Assembly (NCBI RefSeq): GCF_020923495.1
Contig: NZ_CP064048.1
Location: 3,287,001-3,351,000, forward strand
DNA length: 64,000 nucleotides
Direction of reading: 5' to 3'
Source: Brevibacillus sedimenti
GTDB taxonomy: Bacteria > Bacillota > Bacilli > Brevibacillales > Brevibacillaceae
Shown here one piece after another: positions 34,155-45,400 of the stretch. The notes under the pieces were generated by a model. That model was not told the DNA's origin. It made no database searches and was given only the letters and a program-made list of their open reading frames with translations. Position 1 is the first letter of the stretch. The number at the start of each line of letters is the position of its first letter. The translations under genes were made by a program, and so were the position numbers.

Positions 34155-35096
34155 TTACACGTTCGCCTCGGCAAACTTCCGCTTGGCGTACTCCACATCT
34201 TCCCGAATTTGTGCGATCAGCGCGTCCACACCGGAGAATTTTTGCTCGTCGCGGATGAAGAACAGAAATTCCACTTCCACTTCTTTTCCGTACAGGTCTC
34301 CCTGGAAGTCAAAAATGTGCACTTCCAGCGACTTTTCCTTCTTCTCCAGCTCAAACGTCGGCTTGATGCCCACGTTCATCACGCCCCGGTAGCTTTGCCC
34401 GTCCACGTTGAAACGGACGCCGTACACCCCGTTTTTCCCGATCAGATACGGGCGTGATAGGCGCACGTTGGCTGTGGGGAAGCCGATCGTGCGGCCGCGC
34501 TTGTCGCCGTGGACGACCACGCCCCTGATCTTGTACGGCCGTCCGAGCAGCAGACGGGTCTGCTCCACGTTGCCATGGTGCAGATACTCACGGATGATCG
34601 TGCTGCTCACTTTTTCGCCCAACCGGTTGACCGGTCCGACGATGTCGATGCCGTACCGTCCCTCGCTTGATGCCAGCAGCGTCTGTGCAGTACCCATGCC
34701 GCGGTAGCCAAACGTGTAGTCAAACCCGACGACCACATGGCGGCAGTTGAGCGGCAGCAGGCACTCGGCTATGAAGTCCTCCGGGTAGACGGCCGCGAAG
34801 GCGATGTCAAAACGCATCACGTAGGTCAGATCTACGCCCATCTTTTCCAGTTGTTCCAGCTTATCCGCCAGCGGGGTGAGATACTGGCTGTACCCGGTCT
34901 GCCCCAGCACCTCGCGCGGATGGGGATCGAAGGTCATGATCGCGCTTTTCCATCCGTTCATCTTGGCCGTGTCGATCGCTTTCTGAATCACGCGTCGATG
35001 GCCGATATGCACGCCGTCAAAATACCCCAGGGCAATGGCGCAGGGGTCCGGCTGCAAATCCCGCGGCAGTGGATACGTCAAGGATATCGTTTTCAC
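34155..35096 (-). CDS. ribF: Bifunctional riboflavin kinase/FAD synthetase
   Basis: A 313-residue enzyme making FMN and FAD from riboflavin. The N-terminal nucleotidyltransferase domain has ALGYFDGVHIGHR (about 22-34) and FDYTFG; the C-terminal kinase domain (about 185-310) has GRTIGFPTANV and the metal-binding NVGIKPTF. It follows truB by two bases and belongs to the rimP to ribF transcript. No FMN riboswitch is present here. Confidence 0.95.
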   Translation of the reverse strand: MKTISLTYPLPRDLQPDPCAIALGYFDGVHIGHRRVIQKAIDTAKMNGWKSAIMTFDPHPREVLGQTGYSQYLTPLADKLEQLEKMGVDLTYVMRFDIAFAAVYPEDFIAECLLPLNCRHVVVGFDYTFGYRGMGTAQTLLASSEGRYGIDIVGPVNRLGEKVSSTIIREYLHHGNVEQTRLLLGRPYKIRGVVVHGDKRGRTIGFPTANVRLSRPYLIGKNGVYGVRFNVDGQSYRGVMNVGIKPTFELEKKEKSLEVHIFDFQGDLYGKEVEVEFLFFIRDEQKFSGVDALIAQIREDVEYAKRKFAEANV

Positions 35097-35098
35097 GT

Positions 35099-36028
35099 TT
35101 ACACCTCGGTGGGAAAGACTTTTTCAGCCTTGGCAAAAAGACCTTTGGGGCCGCGGCAGACGCGGTGAATGCCTAGCAGCTGTTCGCCTGCAAACAGGCA
35201 GATCAGGCTGCCCTCTTCCGCCTTCACGCCGGGAAGAGCGGTGGACAAACCGTTCAGCACCGCTTTTGTCCGCTCTGGCGGCACCTGATACCTCGGCAAG
35301 AACGAGACCGCTTGCGACAAGGGGACCAACCAGGGGGACAAATCCTCACCGCCCGCGCTTTTTTCTTCCAGCAGCTCCAGCGCCACGGCGTCCCTTTCTG
35401 AAAACGGGCCGCTTTTGACGCGCCTCAACTGCTTCATATGGGCAGGATACCCCAGAGCTCGTCCCAGGTCAACACACAAGGTGCGCACATACGTGCCTTT
35501 GGAACACGTGCAGGAAAAGTGCACGTCTACGCCGTCGCCGTCCGGCCGGATGTCGTGCAGGTCCAGTTCGTAGATCGTCACTTTGCGGGCGGGGCGCTCC
35601 ACCACTTCGCCCTCTCTGGCCAATTGGTACAGCCGCTTGCCGTTTATCTTGACGGCAGAGTACATCGGCGGCACCTGCTCGATCTCGCCCAGAAACTGGC
35701 TGAACACGTCATTCAGCCGCTCTGTCGTGATCTCCGCAGAGTCGACCGGCACGTGTTCCACCCGTTCACCGGCCGCGTCCTCGGTCGTTGTGGAGGAACC
35801 GAGGCGCATCACCACATCGTATCGCTTCGGAAGGTCCTGCAGGTATTCCACCAAGCGGGTGGCATGCCCCAGACAGACAGGCAGCACACCGGTCACGTCC
35901 GGGTCCAGGGTGCCGGCATGCCCCACTTTTTTCGTGCGAAACAGGCGGCGGATACGCGCCACGCAATCGTGGGAGGTCATTCCGGCCGGCTTGTCCAGCA
36001 CGACGACGCCATGCCACTTGTTACTCAT
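35099..36028 (-). CDS. truB: tRNA pseudouridine(55) synthase TruB
   Basis: A 309-residue enzyme that forms pseudouridine 55 in the T-loop of tRNAs. The catalytic Asp42 is in HAGTLDPDVTGVLP; YDVVMRLG and KGTYVRTLCVDLG are conserved. A PUA-like C-terminal part completes the protein. It overlaps the nrnA gene by eight bases. Confidence 0.96.
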   Translation of the reverse strand: MSNKWHGVVVLDKPAGMTSHDCVARIRRLFRTKKVGHAGTLDPDVTGVLPVCLGHATRLVEYLQDLPKRYDVVMRLGSSTTTEDAAGERVEHVPVDSAEITTERLNDVFSQFLGEIEQVPPMYSAVKINGKRLYQLAREGEVVERPARKVTIYELDLHDIRPDGDGVDVHFSCTCSKGTYVRTLCVDLGRALGYPAHMKQLRRVKSGPFSERDAVALELLEEKSAGGEDLSPWLVPLSQAVSFLPRYQVPPERTKAVLNGLSTALPGVKAEEGSLICLFAGEQLLGIHRVCRGPKGLFAKAEKVFPTEV

Positions 36029-37016
36029 CGGCGTTCACTCCCAACGCCTGCCCCAGGGCGTTCCACACCCGTTCCTGCGCCTCCGCCAGCGTTCCGCGAA
36101 GCGTGCAGCCTGCCGCTTTGGCGTGGCCGCCGCCCCCCAGCTGCTTGGCGATCTCCGACACGTCCACGCGGCTGCGGGCCCGCAGGCTCACCTTCACCGT
36201 CCCCGGCTCCGCTTCCACAAACGACACGCCTACTTCCACGCCTTTAATGTTGCGGCAGTAATTTACCAGTCCCCCGGCATCCTCCCGGTCGGCCCCTGCA
36301 CTTTCCAAATCCTGGCGAGAAACAAAAACGGATGCCACCAGGTTGCCATGGGACATGCGCAGCGTCTGCAGCGCCTGCCTGAGCAGCTTGACATGGGACA
36401 GCGTGATGACTTCAAGACACCGCTCCGCCACGTCGCCCGGATTGACGCCGTACCGCAGCAAGCGGGCGGCGATCTCCATGTTGTACGGCGACGTGTTGGA
36501 GTAGCGGAAGCCGCCCGTGTCGGTCAAAAGTCCCGTGTAGATGCAGAGCGCAAAATCTTCGGTGATCGGCAGCCCGGCCGCCTCGTTCAGGTCATACAGA
36601 ATCTCTGCCGTGGCCGCCGCATCGGTGCGAATGACGTTTACCGCACCAAAGGCGTCGTTGGTGGGATGGTGATCGATATTGAGCAGGGCGGCGTCGGGGG
36701 CAAACAGATGACGCACGTCCCCCATTCGCGACGCATCGGCGCAGTCGACCGCGATCACTGCGGAAAAGGTGTCGCCGGCCAAATCTTGCGAAAGATTGCA
36801 AATCCGCTCAAACCGGGGCAAAAATGAAAATTTGTCCGGCGCGCCGCTCTCATTGACGAGCACGTATGATTTTCCCAACTGTTCCAGCATTGCGGCCACA
36901 GCCAGTGTAGAACCGATCGCATCCCCGTCCGGGTTGACGTGGGAGAGAATCAGGAAGCGATCGTGTTCCCGCAGGAACCGGACCGCTTCCTCCAAGGCAC
37001 GGCGATAATCAGTCAT
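36021..37016 (-). CDS. nrnA: Bifunctional oligoribonuclease/PAP phosphatase NrnA
   Basis: A 331-residue DHH/DHHA1 phosphoesterase that degrades nanoRNAs and dephosphorylates 3'-phosphoadenosine 5'-phosphate. Motifs are [24 protein letters not shown] and the DHHA1 glycine-rich [10 protein letters not shown]. Starting at ATG 37016 ([11 protein letters not shown]), it overlaps the rbfA stop by eight bases and the truB start by eight bases, indicating tight coupling. Confidence 0.93.
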   Translation of the reverse strand: MTDYRRALEEAVRFLREHDRFLILSHVNPDGDAIGSTLAVAAMLEQLGKSYVLVNESGAPDKFSFLPRFERICNLSQDLAGDTFSAVIAVDCADASRMGDVRHLFAPDAALLNIDHHPTNDAFGAVNVIRTDAAATAEILYDLNEAAGLPITEDFALCIYTGLLTDTGGFRYSNTSPYNMEIAARLLRYGVNPGDVAERCLEVITLSHVKLLRQALQTLRMSHGNLVASVFVSRQDLESAGADREDAGGLVNYCRNIKGVEVGVSFVEAEPGTVKVSLRARSRVDVSEIAKQLGGGGHAKAAGCTLRGTLAEAQERVWNALGQALGVNADE

Positions 37017-37380
37017 CCTGCTTGTCTCCTTTGGCACCTTCTGTGGAGATTTCACGGAGAATCGATTCAATCCGGTTCCCGTAATCGATCGACTCATCCA
37101 GTTTGAATACGAAATCGGGCACGTGGCGCAGCTTTACACGCCGGCCGATCTCCGTGCGCAGATAGCCCTTTGCCTTTTGCAGCCCGGCCAGGGACGCCTT
37201 GCGCTGTTCGTCGTCGCCGAAAATGCTGACGAACACCTTGGCCAACTGGAGATCGCTGGTCACTTCCACATCCGTTACCGTGACGAAGCCGATGCGCGGG
37301 TCCTTCAGGCCGCGCTGCAAGAGGACGCTCAGTTCTTTCTTGATCTCCTCGCCCACCCGGCTCATCCTCGTCTTGTTCAT
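37009..37380 (-). CDS. rbfA: 30S ribosome-binding factor RbfA
   Basis: A 123-residue KH-like factor for late 16S rRNA maturation. It starts [22 protein letters not shown]-like sequence after GGAGGTG and contains [19 protein letters not shown], with a hydrophilic C-terminal tail. It lies between ylxP and nrnA as in other Bacilli. Confidence 0.95.
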   Translation of the reverse strand: MNKTRMSRVGEEIKKELSVLLQRGLKDPRIGFVTVTDVEVTSDLQLAKVFVSIFGDDEQRKASLAGLQKAKGYLRTEIGRRVKLRHVPDFVFKLDESIDYGNRIESILREISTEGAKGDKQDD

Positions 37381-37400
37381 TTCTGTCACCTCCGCTGGCG

Positions 37401-37682
37401 TTAGTCGTAGTATTCCGTATCGGCGCGAATCAACTCCACGCCGGGATGGTTTTCCACCAGACGGACAGCCGCCTGGATTTGTTCCTGCAAAAACGACCAT
37501 TCATTAGCAACGGCAGCGATACCCAGCACGGTACGCTGCCACTGCTCTTGACAGGCCAACTCCGCCGCGGAGACGTTGAAGCGGCTCCGCAGCTTGCCAA
37601 GTATGCTCTTGACGATGGCCCGTTTCTCCTTTAGATTGCGGCAGGCGGGCAGAAACAGTTCGATCCGCGCCCCCGCCAGCAT
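37401..37682 (-). CDS. ylxP: YlxP-like DUF503 protein
   Basis: A 93-residue member of the DUF503 family, always in the infB-rbfA interval. Start ATG overlaps the infB stop (TAATG). The sequence [21 protein letters not shown] and [19 protein letters not shown] are family-like. A role linked to ribosome assembly is inferred from position only. Confidence 0.92.
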   Translation of the reverse strand: MLAGARIELFLPACRNLKEKRAIVKSILGKLRSRFNVSAAELACQEQWQRTVLGIAAVANEWSFLQEQIQAAVRLVENHPGVELIRADTEYYD

Positions 37683-40114
37683 TACTGCTTCACTTCCTCC
37701 ATGATGAAGGCTTCGATCACGTCGCCGACCTTGATATCCTGGAAGCGCTCCAGGGTCAGACCGCACTCGTAGCCGCTCATCACTTCGCGTACATCATCCT
37801 TGAACCGCTTGAGCGTATCCAGCTTGCCCTCGTAGATGACCACACCTTCGCGGATCACGCGGGCGCCAGCATCGCGGGTAATCTTGCCCTCGGTGACGTA
37901 GCAGCCGGCGATGTTGCCCACTTTGGAGACCTTGAAGATTTCGCGGATTTCCGCCTGGCCGATGATGGTCTCCTTGTAGACCGGGTCCAGCATTCCTTTC
38001 AGCGCCTGCTCGATCTCGTCGATGACGTTGTAGATGACGCGGTGCAGGCGAATGTCGATTTTCTCCTGTTCCGCCATGTTGCGGGCATTTGGCTCAGGAC
38101 GCACGTTGAAGCCGATCACGATGGCGTTGGACGCGTTGGCCAGGGTGATGTCGGACTCCGTAATCGCCCCTACACCGGTGTGAATGATCTTGACGCGCGT
38201 GCCGTTCACATCGATCTTCTCGAGCGCGCCGCGGAGCGCTTCCACGGAGCCCTGCACATCCGCTTTCACGATCAGGTTGAGCTCTTTCACATCGCCCTCC
38301 TGAATGTGCTGGAACAGATCGTCCAGGGATACGCGCGTGTTGGCGCGCCGTTCCGATTCGCGCTGCTTGGCTGCGCGCGCTTCACCGATGGAGCGGGCCT
38401 TTTTCTCGTCTTCGAAGACCATGAACTGGTCGCCCGCCTGCGGAACGTCATTCAGACCGGTAATCTCCACTGGCGTGGACGGTCCTGCTTCCTTCAGACG
38501 GCGTCCCTTGTCGTTTACCATCGCACGGACGCGGCCATAGGCGGTGCCCACGACGATCGGGTCCCCGACTTTAAGCGTACCATGCTGCACCAGGACGGTT
38601 GCCACCGGTCCGCGCCCCTTGTCCAGTTCGGCCTCGACGACGGTACCGCGGGCGCGCTTGTTCGGATTTGCTTTCAACTCCTGCACCTCGGCAACGAGGA
38701 GGATGTACTCCAACAGCTCCTCGAGGCCGATGCGCTGTTTTGCGGAGATCGGGCAGAAAATGGTGTCGCCGCCCCACTCTTCAGCCACCAGTCCATACTC
38801 GGTCAGTTCCTGCTTGATGCGCTCGACGTTTGCCTCCGGCTTGTCGACTTTGTTCACGGCGACGATGATCGGCACGTTTGCTGCCTTGGCGTGGCTGATG
38901 GCTTCCACGGTTTGCGGCATGACACCGTCATCCGCTGCTACGACGAGAATGGTAATGTCGGTGATTTGCGCACCGCGGGCACGCATCGTGGTAAACGCCG
39001 CGTGGCCGGGGGTGTCCAGGAACGTAATTTTCTTCCCTTTGACTTCCACCTGGTACGCACCGATGTGCTGGGTGATGCCGCCTGCTTCACCCGCTACGAC
39101 GTTGGTGGAGCGGATGGCGTCCAACAGGGTGGTCTTCCCGTGGTCGACGTGACCCATGATGGTGACAACCGGCGGACGTTCCACCAGATCGGCCGGGTTA
39201 TCCACTTCTTCAATCGTCTCGAAGTTGGTTTCGTCGATGACGATCTTCTCTTCCACTTCGACGTTGTACTCGGAGCAGATCAACTCGATGGCATCGCGGT
39301 CGAGATCCTGGTTAATCGTCGCCATGATGCCCAAATTAAACAACTTTTTGATGATTTCCGCCGGTTCCCTGCGCAGTTTTTTCGCCAGTTCTGCGACGGT
39401 AAGCGACTCGGTGAAGGTAATTTTGGACGGCGGATCCGGCAGCTGGCGCTGTTGCTGTTCGCGCCCCTGCTTGCGGTTCTCCTGACGTTTGTTGCCGCCT
39501 TTGAACGGCTGATTTTTCTTGCTGTCGTCGAATCCCTTCTTGCCGCCCGCACCTTTTTTGATTTTTTCCCGCTTTTCCAGGGAAACTTTGGGCGGGATTT
39601 TTACCTTGTCCTCAAAGTCGTCGCCTGCGCGCGGATCGTCATGTTCATTGACCGTTGGCTCATGTTGGGCAACCTGCTGCTTGCGATCAAATGGTTTTGC
39701 GGATTGGCTTTTCATATCGCTCGGTTTTCTCTCCTGATTCTTCCCCTGATTTTTTCCTTGTTGCGGACGCTGCTGGTCGGCACGCTGGCCGCCGCCCTGA
39801 CGGCTTGCTCCGCGATCAGACGGGCGTTCGTTGCGACGCTGCTGCTGAGGCTTTTGCTTCCCTTTCGACTCCTCTGTCCGCTTCTTGTCGCCTTCCTGTT
39901 TGGGCTTCGCCTCCGCCTGACCGGCGGGCCGCTGTTGTTCCGGCTTGCCGCCGCTCCGCAGCTTGGCAAGGTGATCTTCAATTTTTTTGATCGTTGCTTC
40001 ATCCATGATACTCATATGATTTGCCACTTCTATGTTCAGCCGCTTTAACAAATTGAGGATTTCCTTGCTGCTCATATTATGCTGTTTGGCGTATTCATAC
40101 ACTCGAGTCTTCAA
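37682..40114 (-). CDS. infB: Translation initiation factor IF-2
   Basis: An 810-residue GTPase that places fMet-tRNA on the 30S subunit. Residues 1-50 form the IF2 N-terminal domain, residues about 55-215 a Lys/Gln/Arg-rich linker of low complexity, and 319 onward the G domain with [20 protein letters not shown] and NKVD. Domains II, III and the fMet-tRNA-binding C-terminus follow ([23 protein letters not shown]). The only gap in the cluster is 21 bases to ylxQ upstream. Confidence 0.97.
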   Translation of the reverse strand: MKTRVYEYAKQHNMSSKEILNLLKRLNIEVANHMSIMDEATIKKIEDHLAKLRSGGKPEQQRPAGQAEAKPKQEGDKKRTEESKGKQKPQQQRRNERPSDRGASRQGGGQRADQQRPQQGKNQGKNQERKPSDMKSQSAKPFDRKQQVAQHEPTVNEHDDPRAGDDFEDKVKIPPKVSLEKREKIKKGAGGKKGFDDSKKNQPFKGGNKRQENRKQGREQQQRQLPDPPSKITFTESLTVAELAKKLRREPAEIIKKLFNLGIMATINQDLDRDAIELICSEYNVEVEEKIVIDETNFETIEEVDNPADLVERPPVVTIMGHVDHGKTTLLDAIRSTNVVAGEAGGITQHIGAYQVEVKGKKITFLDTPGHAAFTTMRARGAQITDITILVVAADDGVMPQTVEAISHAKAANVPIIVAVNKVDKPEANVERIKQELTEYGLVAEEWGGDTIFCPISAKQRIGLEELLEYILLVAEVQELKANPNKRARGTVVEAELDKGRGPVATVLVQHGTLKVGDPIVVGTAYGRVRAMVNDKGRRLKEAGPSTPVEITGLNDVPQAGDQFMVFEDEKKARSIGEARAAKQRESERRANTRVSLDDLFQHIQEGDVKELNLIVKADVQGSVEALRGALEKIDVNGTRVKIIHTGVGAITESDITLANASNAIVIGFNVRPEPNARNMAEQEKIDIRLHRVIYNVIDEIEQALKGMLDPVYKETIIGQAEIREIFKVSKVGNIAGCYVTEGKITRDAGARVIREGVVIYEGKLDTLKRFKDDVREVMSGYECGLTLERFQDIKVGDVIEAFIMEEVKQ

Positions 40115-40135
40115 GTGATCTTCACCCCTTCTGAA

Positions 40136-40435
40136 TTAGGTGAGCAGGCGCAGTATGCTGTCCGCCAGATTCCCGTCCGTAACCGCTACGGTGACACGCC
40201 CTTCCTTGCCGATGGCGTGCCCCAGCGCGTACCGGTCGCCGGCCGTTACGCACGGAACACCGTAATAGGCGCACTTGTCACGTACCTTCTTCGTCGTGTT
40301 GGCAGAAGCGTCGGCCGCGAGCAGCACCAGCTTGGCCTGACCGGTTCGCACTGCCTGAACGACCAGCTCCTCGCCGGATATCACCTTGCGTGCACGCATG
40401 GCCAACCCCAGCATTTGCGCTGCCTTGGGGATCAT
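40136..40435 (-). CDS. ylxQ: L7Ae-family ribosomal protein (YlxQ)
   Basis: A 99-residue L7Ae/L30e/Gadd45-type RNA-binding protein that recognises kink-turns. It starts MIPKAAQMLGLAMRARKVISG and contains AKLVLLAADASANTTKKV. The ATG at 40435 overlaps the ylxR TGA stop (ATGA), so it is coupled to ylxR. Confidence 0.93.
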   Translation of the reverse strand: MIPKAAQMLGLAMRARKVISGEELVVQAVRTGQAKLVLLAADASANTTKKVRDKCAYYGVPCVTAGDRYALGHAIGKEGRVTVAVTDGNLADSILRLLT

Positions 40436-40722
40436 TGTCCCATCATCTCCAGCCATTTCTCACGGAACGCGTCGTATTTTTCCTGGGTGATGGACATGTT
40501 CAGTGCGCGTTCCAGCACTTTTTTCCACTTGCCCGAAGCAAACGTGTCCGGCTTCAGACAGCTTTCCTGACGGCACACGTACGCCCCGCGCCCGGCTGCC
40601 TTGCCGGTCGGATCGATGATAATCTCTTCGTCCGGGGTCCGCACGACGCGCACCAGTTCTTTTTTCGGAAACATTTCCTGACACACGATGCATTTCCGCA
40701 ATGGAATTTTCTTTTGCTTCAT
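40432..40722 (-). CDS. ylxR: YlxR family RNA-binding/nucleoid protein (RnpM)
   Basis: A 96-residue DUF448 protein with KIPLRKCIVC near the N-terminus and the family signature GRGAYVCRQESC. The Cys residues (CIVC and CRQESC) suggest a metal site. The family binds RNA and, in recent work on Bacilli, has been linked to RNase P. It starts two bases after the nusA stop. Confidence 0.92.
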   Translation of the reverse strand: MKQKKIPLRKCIVCQEMFPKKELVRVVRTPDEEIIIDPTGKAAGRGAYVCRQESCLKPDTFASGKWKKVLERALNMSITQEKYDAFREKWLEMMGQ

Positions 40723-40724
40723 GG

Positions 40725-41810
40725 CTATTCGAGGTCAGCCCCCTCATCGCCCGCTTTCGGGTAGGCGATGCCTTCCTGTTCAGCCTGTGTCTCGCTCTTG
40801 ATGTCGATCTTCCAACCGGTCAGCTTGGCCGCGAGACGGGCGTTTTGACCGCGCTTGCCGATTGCCAGCGACAATTGATAATCCGGTACGATCACGCGGG
40901 TCACTTTCTCGGCAGCGTTCACTTCCACGTGCAGCACCTTGGCCGGGCTGAGCGCGTTGGCCACGTATTCCGCGGGATCTTCCGACCAGCGCACGATGTC
41001 GATCTTCTCGCCCTTCAGCTCGTTGACGATGGTCTGTACGCGCATCCCTTTAGGCCCCACACAGGCGCCTACCGGGTCGACGTCGGGGTTGATCGAATGG
41101 ACGGCGATCTTGGAGCGGTCGCCGGCCTCACGTGCGACGGATTTAATCTCCACCACGCCGTCGTAGATTTCCGGCACTTCCAGTTCAAACAGCCGTTTCA
41201 ACAGGCCGGGATGCGTGCGGGAGACGATGATCTGCGGCCCTTTGGTCGTCTTTTCCACTTTGATGATGTAGGCTTTCACCCGATCCTGGGGCTTGAAGTC
41301 GTCGGTCGGCATTTTCTCCGTGATCGGCATCACTGCCTCCGCCTTGCCCAGGTCAATGTAGTAGTTGCGGGCATCCATGCGCTGGACCACACCGGTGATG
41401 ATGTCGTCCTCCCGCTCGATGAACTCGCTGTAGATGAGTCCGCGCTCTGCTTCGCGAATGCGCTGGGTCACCACCTGCTTCGCGGTCTGGGCGGCAATGC
41501 GGCCAAAGTCGCGGGGCGTCACTTCGATCTCGACGATGTCATCCAGCCGGAAGTTGGGATCAATCTCCTGCGCCGCTTCCAGAGAAATCTCCAGACGCGG
41601 ATCGAGCACTTCCTCCACGACCGTTTTGCGGGCAAACACACGCACCTGGCCGGTGTGGCGATTCACGTCTACGCGAACGTTTTGCGCCGAATTGAAATTC
41701 CGTTTGTATCCGGAAATGAGGGCCGCTTCGATGGCCTCGATCAACACGTCTTTGGAAATTCCTTTCTCTCTCTCAATGGCTTCCAATGCCTCAATAAAAT
41801 CGGCGTTCAT
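40725..41810 (-). CDS. nusA: Transcription termination/antitermination factor NusA
   Basis: A 361-residue RNA polymerase-associated factor. N-terminal domain (1-130, NADFIEALEAIEREKGISKD), S1 (about 135-200), KH1 and KH2 (about 230-345, ACVGPKGMRVQTIVNELKGEKIDIV parts and IGKRGQNARLAAKLTGWKIDI parts). The short C-terminus without acidic repeats is normal for Bacilli. The start at 41810 is 11 bases after GGAGGAGG. Confidence 0.97.
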   Translation of the reverse strand: MNADFIEALEAIEREKGISKDVLIEAIEAALISGYKRNFNSAQNVRVDVNRHTGQVRVFARKTVVEEVLDPRLEISLEAAQEIDPNFRLDDIVEIEVTPRDFGRIAAQTAKQVVTQRIREAERGLIYSEFIEREDDIITGVVQRMDARNYYIDLGKAEAVMPITEKMPTDDFKPQDRVKAYIIKVEKTTKGPQIIVSRTHPGLLKRLFELEVPEIYDGVVEIKSVAREAGDRSKIAVHSINPDVDPVGACVGPKGMRVQTIVNELKGEKIDIVRWSEDPAEYVANALSPAKVLHVEVNAAEKVTRVIVPDYQLSLAIGKRGQNARLAAKLTGWKIDIKSETQAEQEGIAYPKAGDEGADLE

Positions 41811-41852
41811 GATTTTCGTTGCCTCCTCCTTTACGAACACACACCCGCGGGA

Positions 41853-42311
41853 TTAGAAGACGATGGCCATCCGGGCCGCGTCGATTTGGTCCAGGGAAAT
41901 GACGTAGGTTTTTTTCGCTTCTTTCACTGTCAGCTGTCCGTCCTCGAAGGATACCAGTTCCCCTTCGAACACGGTTGAGCCTTCCAGCGGCTCCTTGGTT
42001 ACGATATGTACATGCCTGCCGACAGCCTTGCGAAAATCGCTTTCCTTGCGCAGCGGACGCTCTGCTCCCGGTGACGACACCTCCAGGAAGTACGCGGTAG
42101 GAATAGGGTCCACCTCGTCCAGACGCTGACTCAGCCGCTCGCTGACAAGGCCGCAGTCATCAATGTCGATGTTCCCGGTTTCATTGTCGATGAACACGCG
42201 CAGAAACCAGTTGCTGCCTTCTTTCTTGTACTCGATGTCAACCAGTTCCAGACCCAGTTCGTCGAGAATGGGCGTAACCAGTTCGGTGACAATGTCTGTT
42301 ACCTTGCTCAA
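41853..42311 (-). CDS. rimP: Ribosome maturation factor RimP
   Basis: A 152-residue 30S assembly factor, first gene of the nusA-infB operon. It starts at TTG (42311) nine bases after AAGGAGG and reads [20 protein letters not shown]; the longer in-frame extension upstream crosses the leader hairpin and is not conserved. [11 protein letters not shown] and [15 protein letters not shown] are family signatures. Confidence 0.93.
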   Translation of the reverse strand: MSKVTDIVTELVTPILDELGLELVDIEYKKEGSNWFLRVFIDNETGNIDIDDCGLVSERLSQRLDEVDPIPTAYFLEVSSPGAERPLRKESDFRKAVGRHVHIVTKEPLEGSTVFEGELVSFEDGQLTVKEAKKTYVISLDQIDAARMAIVF

Positions 42312-42357
42312 GCAAGTACCTCCTTGTCGTTGAAGCATGGGGTTCGGCCAGAAAGAA

Positions 42358-42377
42358 AGAGTGGGTTTCCCCACTCT
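42358..42377 (-). terminator. Leader hairpin of the rimP-nusA operon, possible NusA-dependent terminator
   Basis: A perfect 8-bp stem AGAGTGGG/CCCACTCT (42358-42365, 42370-42377) lies between the promoter and rimP. On the minus strand it is followed by TTCTTTCTGG, an interrupted U tract of the sort that needs NusA to work. B. subtilis nusA is known to be autoregulated by a NusA-dependent terminator in its leader, so the same control is likely. Confidence 0.5.
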
Positions 42378-42412
42378 CGCTCTGCGTGCGTATAACCAGT
42401 ATTTCCAAAAAA

Positions 42413-42441
42413 ATTATAGCATAACAGCCTGTCGTTGACAA
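42413..42441 (-). promoter_or_regulatory. Promoter of the rimP-nusA-infB operon
   Basis: TTGTCA -35 (42436-42441), 17-base spacer, TATAAT -10 (42413-42418) on the minus strand. Transcription would begin near 42405 and leave a leader of about 95 bases. Confidence 0.85.
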
Positions 42442-42470
42442 CCGTGTGTTACCCAAATCCCGACAGGCCC

Positions 42471-42494
42471 CTCCGGACCGCTCCTCGTCCGGAG
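42471..42494 (-). terminator. Hairpin after polC
   Basis: Perfect stem CTCCGGAC/GTCCGGAG (42471-42478, 42487-42494) three bases after the polC stop. It has no U tract on the minus strand, so it is probably an RNA 3'-end stabiliser or inefficient terminator. Confidence 0.4.
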
Positions 42495-42497
42495 TCG

Positions 42498-45400
42498 TCA
42501 GAACAGCGAGAGCTGATTGGATTCCGGCAGCCCTTTAAGGGCTCCCTGCTCCTCCAGATATTCCAGGATGCTTTTGGAAATCCGGGCGCGGGTCAAGAGG
42601 TCTTCCTTGGAGAGGAACTCTCCTTCCTCCCGTGCCTTGACGATGCTGATCGCCGCGTTGGTCCCCAGACCGGGCAGAGCGTTGAACGGCGCGATCAAAC
42701 TGTTGCCGTCGATCAGGAATTTGGTCGCATCGGAACGGTAGAGGTCGACGTTGGCAAAGCGAAAACCCCGCTCCACCATCTCCAGCGCCATCTCCAGTAC
42801 GGTCAACAGCGCCTTCTCCTTGGGCTGCGCCTCGTGTCCCTTTTCTTCGATTTCCTCGATTCTTTGCCGGATTGCCGACGAGCCCTTGACCATCAACGGA
42901 ATGTCGAAGTCGTCCGCTCGCACCGTGAAGTATGTTGCGTAAAACTCAAGCGGGTAATGCACCTTGAAGTAGGCGATCCGCACCGCCATCATCACGTAGG
43001 CGGTAGCATGCGCCTTCGGGAACATGTACTTGATCTTCTGGCAGGACTCGATGTACCATTCCGGCACGTTGTTGCGGCGCATTTCTTCCTGGTCTTCTTC
43101 GGGAACGCCTTTTCCTTTGCGCACCGACTCCATGATCTTGAAGGCGCGGGACGGTTCCAGCCCCTTGTAAATCAGGTACACCATGATGTCGTCGCGGCAC
43201 CCGATCACCTCGGACAGCTTGCACGTCCCGCTGCGGATCAAGTCCTGCGCGTTGTTCAGCCAGACGTCCGTACCGTGGGAAAGACCGGAGATCTGCACCA
43301 GCTCGGCAAACGTCGTCGGCTTGGTGTCCTCCAGCATCTGCCGCACGAATTTGGTACCAAACTCGGGAATGCCCAGCGTCCCCAGATTGGTGCGAATCTG
43401 CTCCGGCGTGACGCCCAGCGCCTCGGTCGAACTGAAGATCGACATCGTCGCCTTGTCGTCGAGCGGGATCGTCTTCGGATCGATGCCGGTCAAATCCTGC
43501 AGCATGCGGATTACGGTCGGGTCGTCGTGGCCGAGAATGTCCAGCTTCAACAGGTTGTCGTGGATGGAGTGGAAGTCAAAATGCGTGGTCCGCCACTCCG
43601 ATTCGCTGTCGTCCGCCGGGTACTGGATCGGACAAAAATCCTCGATCTCCATGTAGTCGGGCACCACGATGATTCCGCCCGGGTGTTGGCCAGTCGTCCG
43701 CTTGACGCCGGTGCAGCCGTTTACCAGCCGGGCGATTTCCGCGTTTCGCAGCGTCAGGCCGCGCTCATCCGCGTATTTGCGCACGTAGCCGTAGGCGGTC
43801 TTTTCCGCAACCGTGCCGATCGTTCCCGCGCGGTAGACGTTGTCCACGCCGAACAGTTCCTGCGTATACTTGTGGGCGCGCGGCTGGTATTCGCCCGAGA
43901 AGTTCAGGTCGATATCAGGGACCTTGTCCCCTTTGAAGCCGAGGAACGTCTCGAACGGAATGTCCTGTCCGTCTTTGGCCAGCTTGTGTCCGCAGGCGGG
44001 ACAATCCTTGTCCGGCAGGTCGAAACCGGAACCGATCGAGCCGTCCGTGATGAACTCGCTGTGCCTGCAGTTTGGACAGCGATAGTGCGGCGGCAGCGGA
44101 TTGACCTCGGTGATCTCGGCCATCGTGGCCACGAAGGAAGACCCGACGGAACCGCGGGAACCGACGAGATAGCCATCCATCAGCGACTTGGTCACCAGCC
44201 GCTGGGAGATCAGGTAAATCACGCCGAACCCGTGTGTGATAATGCTGTTCAGCTCTTTTTCCAGGCGCTTTTCCACGATCTCCGGCAGCGGATCGCCGTA
44301 CAGCTTCTTCGCCTTGTCGTAACACATCTGGCGCAGCTCGTCATCTGCTCCCTCGATGATCGGCGTGTACAACCGGTCAGGGATCGGGCTGACGTCCTCG
44401 ATCATATCGGCAATCGCGTTGGGGGCGGTCACCACCACTTCGCGCGCAGTCTCCTCGCCGAGGTGGGCAAACGCCTCCAGCATCTCGTCCGTGGTGCGCA
44501 GGTAAAGCGGCGGCTGGTTGCCCGCATCAGGGGAGCCTTGCGACAGCAAAAACACGTCTCGGAAGATGTCGTCCTGCGGATTGAGAAAGTGGACGTCCCC
44601 CGTTGCCACCACCGGTTTGCCCAGTTCCTTTCCGATATCGACGATCAACTGGTGGTATCCCTTCATCGTCTCCAGTGAGGGAATCTCCTCATTGCGCAGC
44701 AGCGGCGCGTAGTGATCCAGCGGTTGCAGTTCGAGAAAATCGTAGAAGGCGGCTACTTCTTTCAGCTCGTCCCGCGTCTTCCCGCGCAGGATCGCCTGCA
44801 TCAGCTCGCCCTCTTTGCAGGCCGTTCCGATCAAGAGCCCGTCGCGGTACTTGACGAGCTGGCTGCGCTGAATGCGAGGGACGCGGAAAAACGTCTCCAC
44901 GTGGGAGCGGCTGACCAGTTTATACAGGTTTTTCAGCCCGGCCTTCGTTTTTACCAGCAGCGTGGCGTGGAACGGGCGGCCGCTCTTGTAGTCCGCCTCC
45001 GCATTGCTCCGCTCGTTCAGATCGGCCAGGGTTTTGATCTCCGCCTCCCGGATGTCTTTCAGCATGTACTGGAAGACGTGGGCCAGCGCCACGGTGTCAT
45101 CCAGTGCGCGGTGGGCGTTGATCAGTTCCACGTTGAACTTTTTCGCCAGCGTGCCCAGGCGGTAGTTGCGCATGCCCTTGTAAAGCAGGCGGGCCAGCGG
45201 CAGCGTATCCAGGAAGGGGTTGTTCCACGGCTCCATCCCGATTCGCTTGGCGCAGGCATTAATGAACGCCTTGTCAAACTCCGCGTTGTGCGCCACGAGC
45301 ACAGCGTCACCGGTAAACTCCTTGAACCGGCGCAGGACCACGTCCAGCGTCTCCTTGCCGCGCAGCATTTCGTTGGTGATCCCGGTAATTTCGGTCGTCT

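Noticed and set aside
38042-40048. Plus-strand open frame of about 668 codons
   Set aside because: Antisense to infB; no ribosome-binding site or conserved domain, and His/Arg/Phe-rich composition typical of mirror frames.
42435-44678. Long open frame of about 747 codons on the plus strand
   Set aside because: It lies antisense to polC, whose protein is unmistakable; the composition has no recognisable domain and is the usual mirror of GC-rich coding.
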